A stretch of DNA of 64,000 nt from assembly GCA_004352715.1 (NCBI GenBank), contig SCFE01000107.1, positions 1,294,496 through 1,358,495 on the forward strand, given 5' to 3'. The notes beneath the pieces were generated by a model that was given only the letters and a program-made list of their open reading frames with translations, searched no databases and was not told the DNA's origin. Each line of letters starts with the position of its first letter. Position 1 is the stretch's first letter. This DNA comes from Hofstenia miamia (taxonomy: Eukaryota > Xenacoelomorpha > Acoela). The position numbers and the translations under genes were made by a program. This document shows, in pieces, positions 61,846-64,000 of the stretch.

Positions 61846-62120
61846 CAAGGCATGTTTATATAAGTGAAAGAAAATGTGATGCTAGAACACTTTTATACTA
61901 TCTAAATGATGAAATGCACGTGTTTCAATGTTAATGTTATAAACTAACCAATCAACGATTAGTTTTGTTGAAAGGTAATTGACATTTACCTACTGAATTG
62001 AAGCACCAGCTGTTACACGCATTTAAAAACTATATATTTACTCAAAAGATTGTGTTTCCTTTATTTTAAAACAACATTGATCAGCCTCCGCTAGAAAATA
62101 AATTAATCAAGTGTCATGGC

Positions 62121-62572
62121 TAGGGCAACCACTTTCTAGACCTAAAAATCCCATTTCTAGACCTGAAAACTAGACTTAAAAATCCGATTTTCGCTTAAAT
62201 GTGTATTGATCGAGATTGTTATTTGCCTAACAAAGCATATAATTTTCAATGTTTTCATCTAGAAAATTTCTATCATCAGACAGCAAATTTTTTTGCTTGA
62301 AGGATCGTACCACATTGCACTTGATGGCTGGCACCTTCTAAGTAGTTGATAATCTGCAAGGGAAAGGTTGCCTTCTCTTAGCTGACGACAGCAATGTAAT
62401 GAAAGAATAATGAATTAATGAGATATTGTGGTTTACCATATCACTTACTGATTTAATTCATGCCATATAAAGCTTCACCTGCGAATTTTGACAAAATATG
62501 ACCTATAGAACGAATTTTGACGAAATATCACCTATGAGACTTTATAGACTTTATAGACTTTATGGTGCCCTA
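62121..62572. mobile_element. hAT-type MITE nested in the P-like TIR (452 bp)
   Basis: Ends TAGGGCAACC and GGTGCCCTA are inverted repeats. They are flanked by a perfect 8-bp target duplication GTCATGGC (62113-62120 and 62573-62580), the hallmark of hAT transposition. The interior has repeated CTAGACCTAAAAATC-like and TTTATAGAC motifs and no transposase. Confidence 0.9.
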
Positions 62573-62604
62573 GTCATGGCCTGTATCATAGATCGCCTTG
62601 ACTC

Positions 62605-63560
62605 CATCATTGTTAGACGGACCTGCAGCAATTTGATTGCTTTGATGAAAAACTCAAAATTAGCCAATATAAAAAGCAAATTCGAACTTCAAAACCAAGT
62701 CATTGATTAGACCCAGTAAAACCGAAAAGGAGTAATTTTCAGGTTCTTCTTCACTCTTCAAAAAAATAATGAATCGTTTAAGCTCTTCAAAATGTTTTGC
62801 TTAATAAAAAGAAGTAACTAACCAAGTACTCGATCTTTTAACCACAGGGTGCAGGTGAGCAGTACACCTTTCAAATTTTTTGTAGTCTTTGTTACCTAGA
62901 ACAATGCTTAAAACATTTCTGTGCTTTTGGTATAAATCGATTTGCATTATAGTTTTGAGCCCTAATTGTTTCTACATCCACCATGAGCCTATGTGCCAAA
63001 CATGTCACCTGCAGCATCCTAGGATAGTTGTTTCAAATTTTTCGCGGACGTTCAGATATAAATTGCACTGTCGATAAAAAAAGCTTGAAAGCTAGAATAT
63101 GGTATGTTGCTCCCAAACAACGTCACAAGACAGAAGTTAACTGCTGTAGAACAGTACAATGATCAGTTTTTCGAGATCCTTGAGGGTAACAAGATAAGTT
63201 GGCTTTTATCAGATAGCTTTCCAATTCAAATTCCAAGCATAAACCTTCCAGCACTAGCCATAGCTTCATCAGTAGTTAAATAAAAAGCAGAATTTTTTAA
63301 ATCATCTTTGATCATATTAAAGATCTGCTCAATTTTTCTTGGAATGCAATTCTTAGAAATGGTAGTACGATCAGGAGTTGATCTGCCCATAAATTCTTCT
63401 ACAAATTTTAGAAAACGTAGGATTTTCGAGTTTATATAAGGGAGTATTTGCAGCTAAAAAGTATTGGTAAATTGTTTGAAACAAAGTTGTTTCTGAAGTA
63501 ACAGAAAGTTGCAGAATCAATTGACGTTTAGTTCTCAAATTCAGTTGTTTTTAAGTTTTG
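62605..63560 (-). pseudogene. hAT transposase fragment, broken
   Basis: Minus strand, many stops. Visible: TPLYKLENPTFSK (63450 region), then, in a shifted frame, RSTPDRTTISKNCIPRKIEQ, FYLTTDEAMASAGRFMLGI (matches the VDETTD...GRY.A.V.VG region of hAT transposases), IGKLSDKS, FFIDSAIYI, TSAKNLKQL, and GGCRNN near the conserved CLAHGLHR block. The text fades at the P-like TIR near 62605, so the P-like element may have inserted into it. It may or may not be the source family of the nested MITE. Confidence 0.65.
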
Positions 63561-64000
63561 CTTAAATGAGCTTTAACATAAAATAAGATATTCCTTGATG
63601 TGTATTTGAAGCTAGTCAGGCAAGCCCTGCAAACTATTTGTTGACATTCAAAATTATAATTAGAATTTTTATACTACCTTACTACCAGGAAAATTTTTGA
63701 AAAAACATTGGCATAATGTAAGGAACAACGCGGTTAGCAGTATGCAGAATGAAAGAGTGAGCAATCAAATGGCAATCGCAGCATTGACTAATCTCGCTTC
63801 TGTTGTACAGTGAAAGCGGGCTCTTTTCTCATTGGTTACCTTGCCTATATATTGTAGGGTTGATTATTCCTAGCAATTTTTGAGAAAAATAGGAAATGCA
63901 TTAAATCTTAAGAATTGCGTTAAGACTGGAAACAAGTGAAAATTGGGCAAAAGATTAAGTTGTTGTTCAATAATTGATCTGTTTTGGAATGTAAACAAAT
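63561..64000. other. AT-rich sequence to window end
   Basis: No supported feature. Confidence 0.35.

Larger units (their letters stand above)
58402..62603 (-). mobile_element. P-element/THAP9-like transposon, copy 2, with terminal inverted repeats
   Basis: Left end GCGATCTATAATACAGG then CCATGACACT (58405-58431), and about 15 bp later TTTTCTAGCGGAGGCTGA (58447-58466). The right end carries the same three blocks inverted: CTAGCGGAGGCTGATCAA at about 62081, AGTGTCATGGC at 62110-62120, and CTGTATCATAGATCGCC at 62581-62597. A 452-bp hAT MITE splits the right end. Copy 1's right end shares TATTATAGATCGC, confirming the repeat. Inside, on the minus strand, are a THAP domain (~61841-61684), a GC-rich segment and the transposase body. 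It is the more complete of two copies, with inactivating lesions. Confidence 0.8.

Noticed and set aside
58394-62608. 8-bp target duplication of the P-like element
   Set aside because: Octamers outside the inverted repeats (GTCTCAAG on the left, ACTCCATC on the right) do not match, so none is claimed.
1-64000. tRNA, rRNA or other structural RNA genes
   Set aside because: No cloverleaf-like or rRNA-like stretch was recognised on reading; a covariance-model scan was not possible.

Overview
This is an AT-rich, gap-containing piece of an invertebrate animal genome. It has spliced genes with GT-AG introns, many (TA)n tracts and a heavy load of decayed transposable elements. No bacterial features are present. 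The two housekeeping genes are clearly bilaterian-like. I cannot name the species: an arthropod (for example a crustacean) or a tunicate would both fit. All three genes have a 3' splice acceptor 0-9 nt before the start codon, which would suit a lineage that uses spliced-leader trans-splicing.

Host genes. (1) Importin-13 (IPO13) lies in two exons, one on the minus strand (630-1200) and one on the plus strand (5294-7545). They would join in perfect splice phase to give about 940 residues, so the first contig is probably inverted in the scaffold. (2) A cohesin STAG/SA (SCC3) gene lies at 8759-14952 (+) in six coding exons, about 1106 aa. (3) A 317-aa class A GPCR lies at 35562-32166 (-) in three exons. 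IPO13 (nuclear transport), STAG (sister-chromatid cohesion) and the GPCR (cell-surface signalling) are functionally unrelated; nothing links them but position.

Mobile DNA. 1.4-4.9 kb: two LINE fragments around gaps. 7.98-8.73 kb: a TIR element with a MADF-like fragment, ending 28 bp before the STAG splice acceptor. 12.5-13.2 kb: hAT-like element in a STAG intron. 16-20.2 kb: an RT-element C-terminal domain, a Penelope-like element (RT and GIY-YIG), a LINE tail, and Penelope 3' ends in inverted orientation around a gap. 20.8-25.1 kb: a fold-back element with ~415-bp terminal inverted repeats and an internal minisatellite. 25.8-31.3 kb: two copies of one LINE family (one with a 2A-like motif), a piggyBac-type MITE and another LINE tail. 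34-39 kb: three near-identical copies of a ~170-bp repeat bounded by (TA)n. 37.3 and 39.7 kb: two MITEs. 48.9-50.5 kb: a LINE with endonuclease and RT. 53.4-55.0 and 58.4-62.6 kb: two copies of a P-element/THAP9-like transposon, the second carrying a GC-rich insert and a nested hAT MITE with a perfect 8-bp target duplication. 56.3-57.3 kb: dead Tc1/mariner transposase. 62.6-63.6 kb: dead hAT transposase.

Assembly warnings. Several single-n positions (22356, 22432, 22816, 23537, 45759, 48386) sit exactly at the ends of direct duplications of neighbouring sequence (162, 720, 1309 and 486 bp). These look like unmerged contig overlaps or haplotypes, not biology. Runs of N lie at 1842-2841, 3967-4489, 11292-11373, 18883-19875, 34267-34275, 50538-51425 and 52012-53011.
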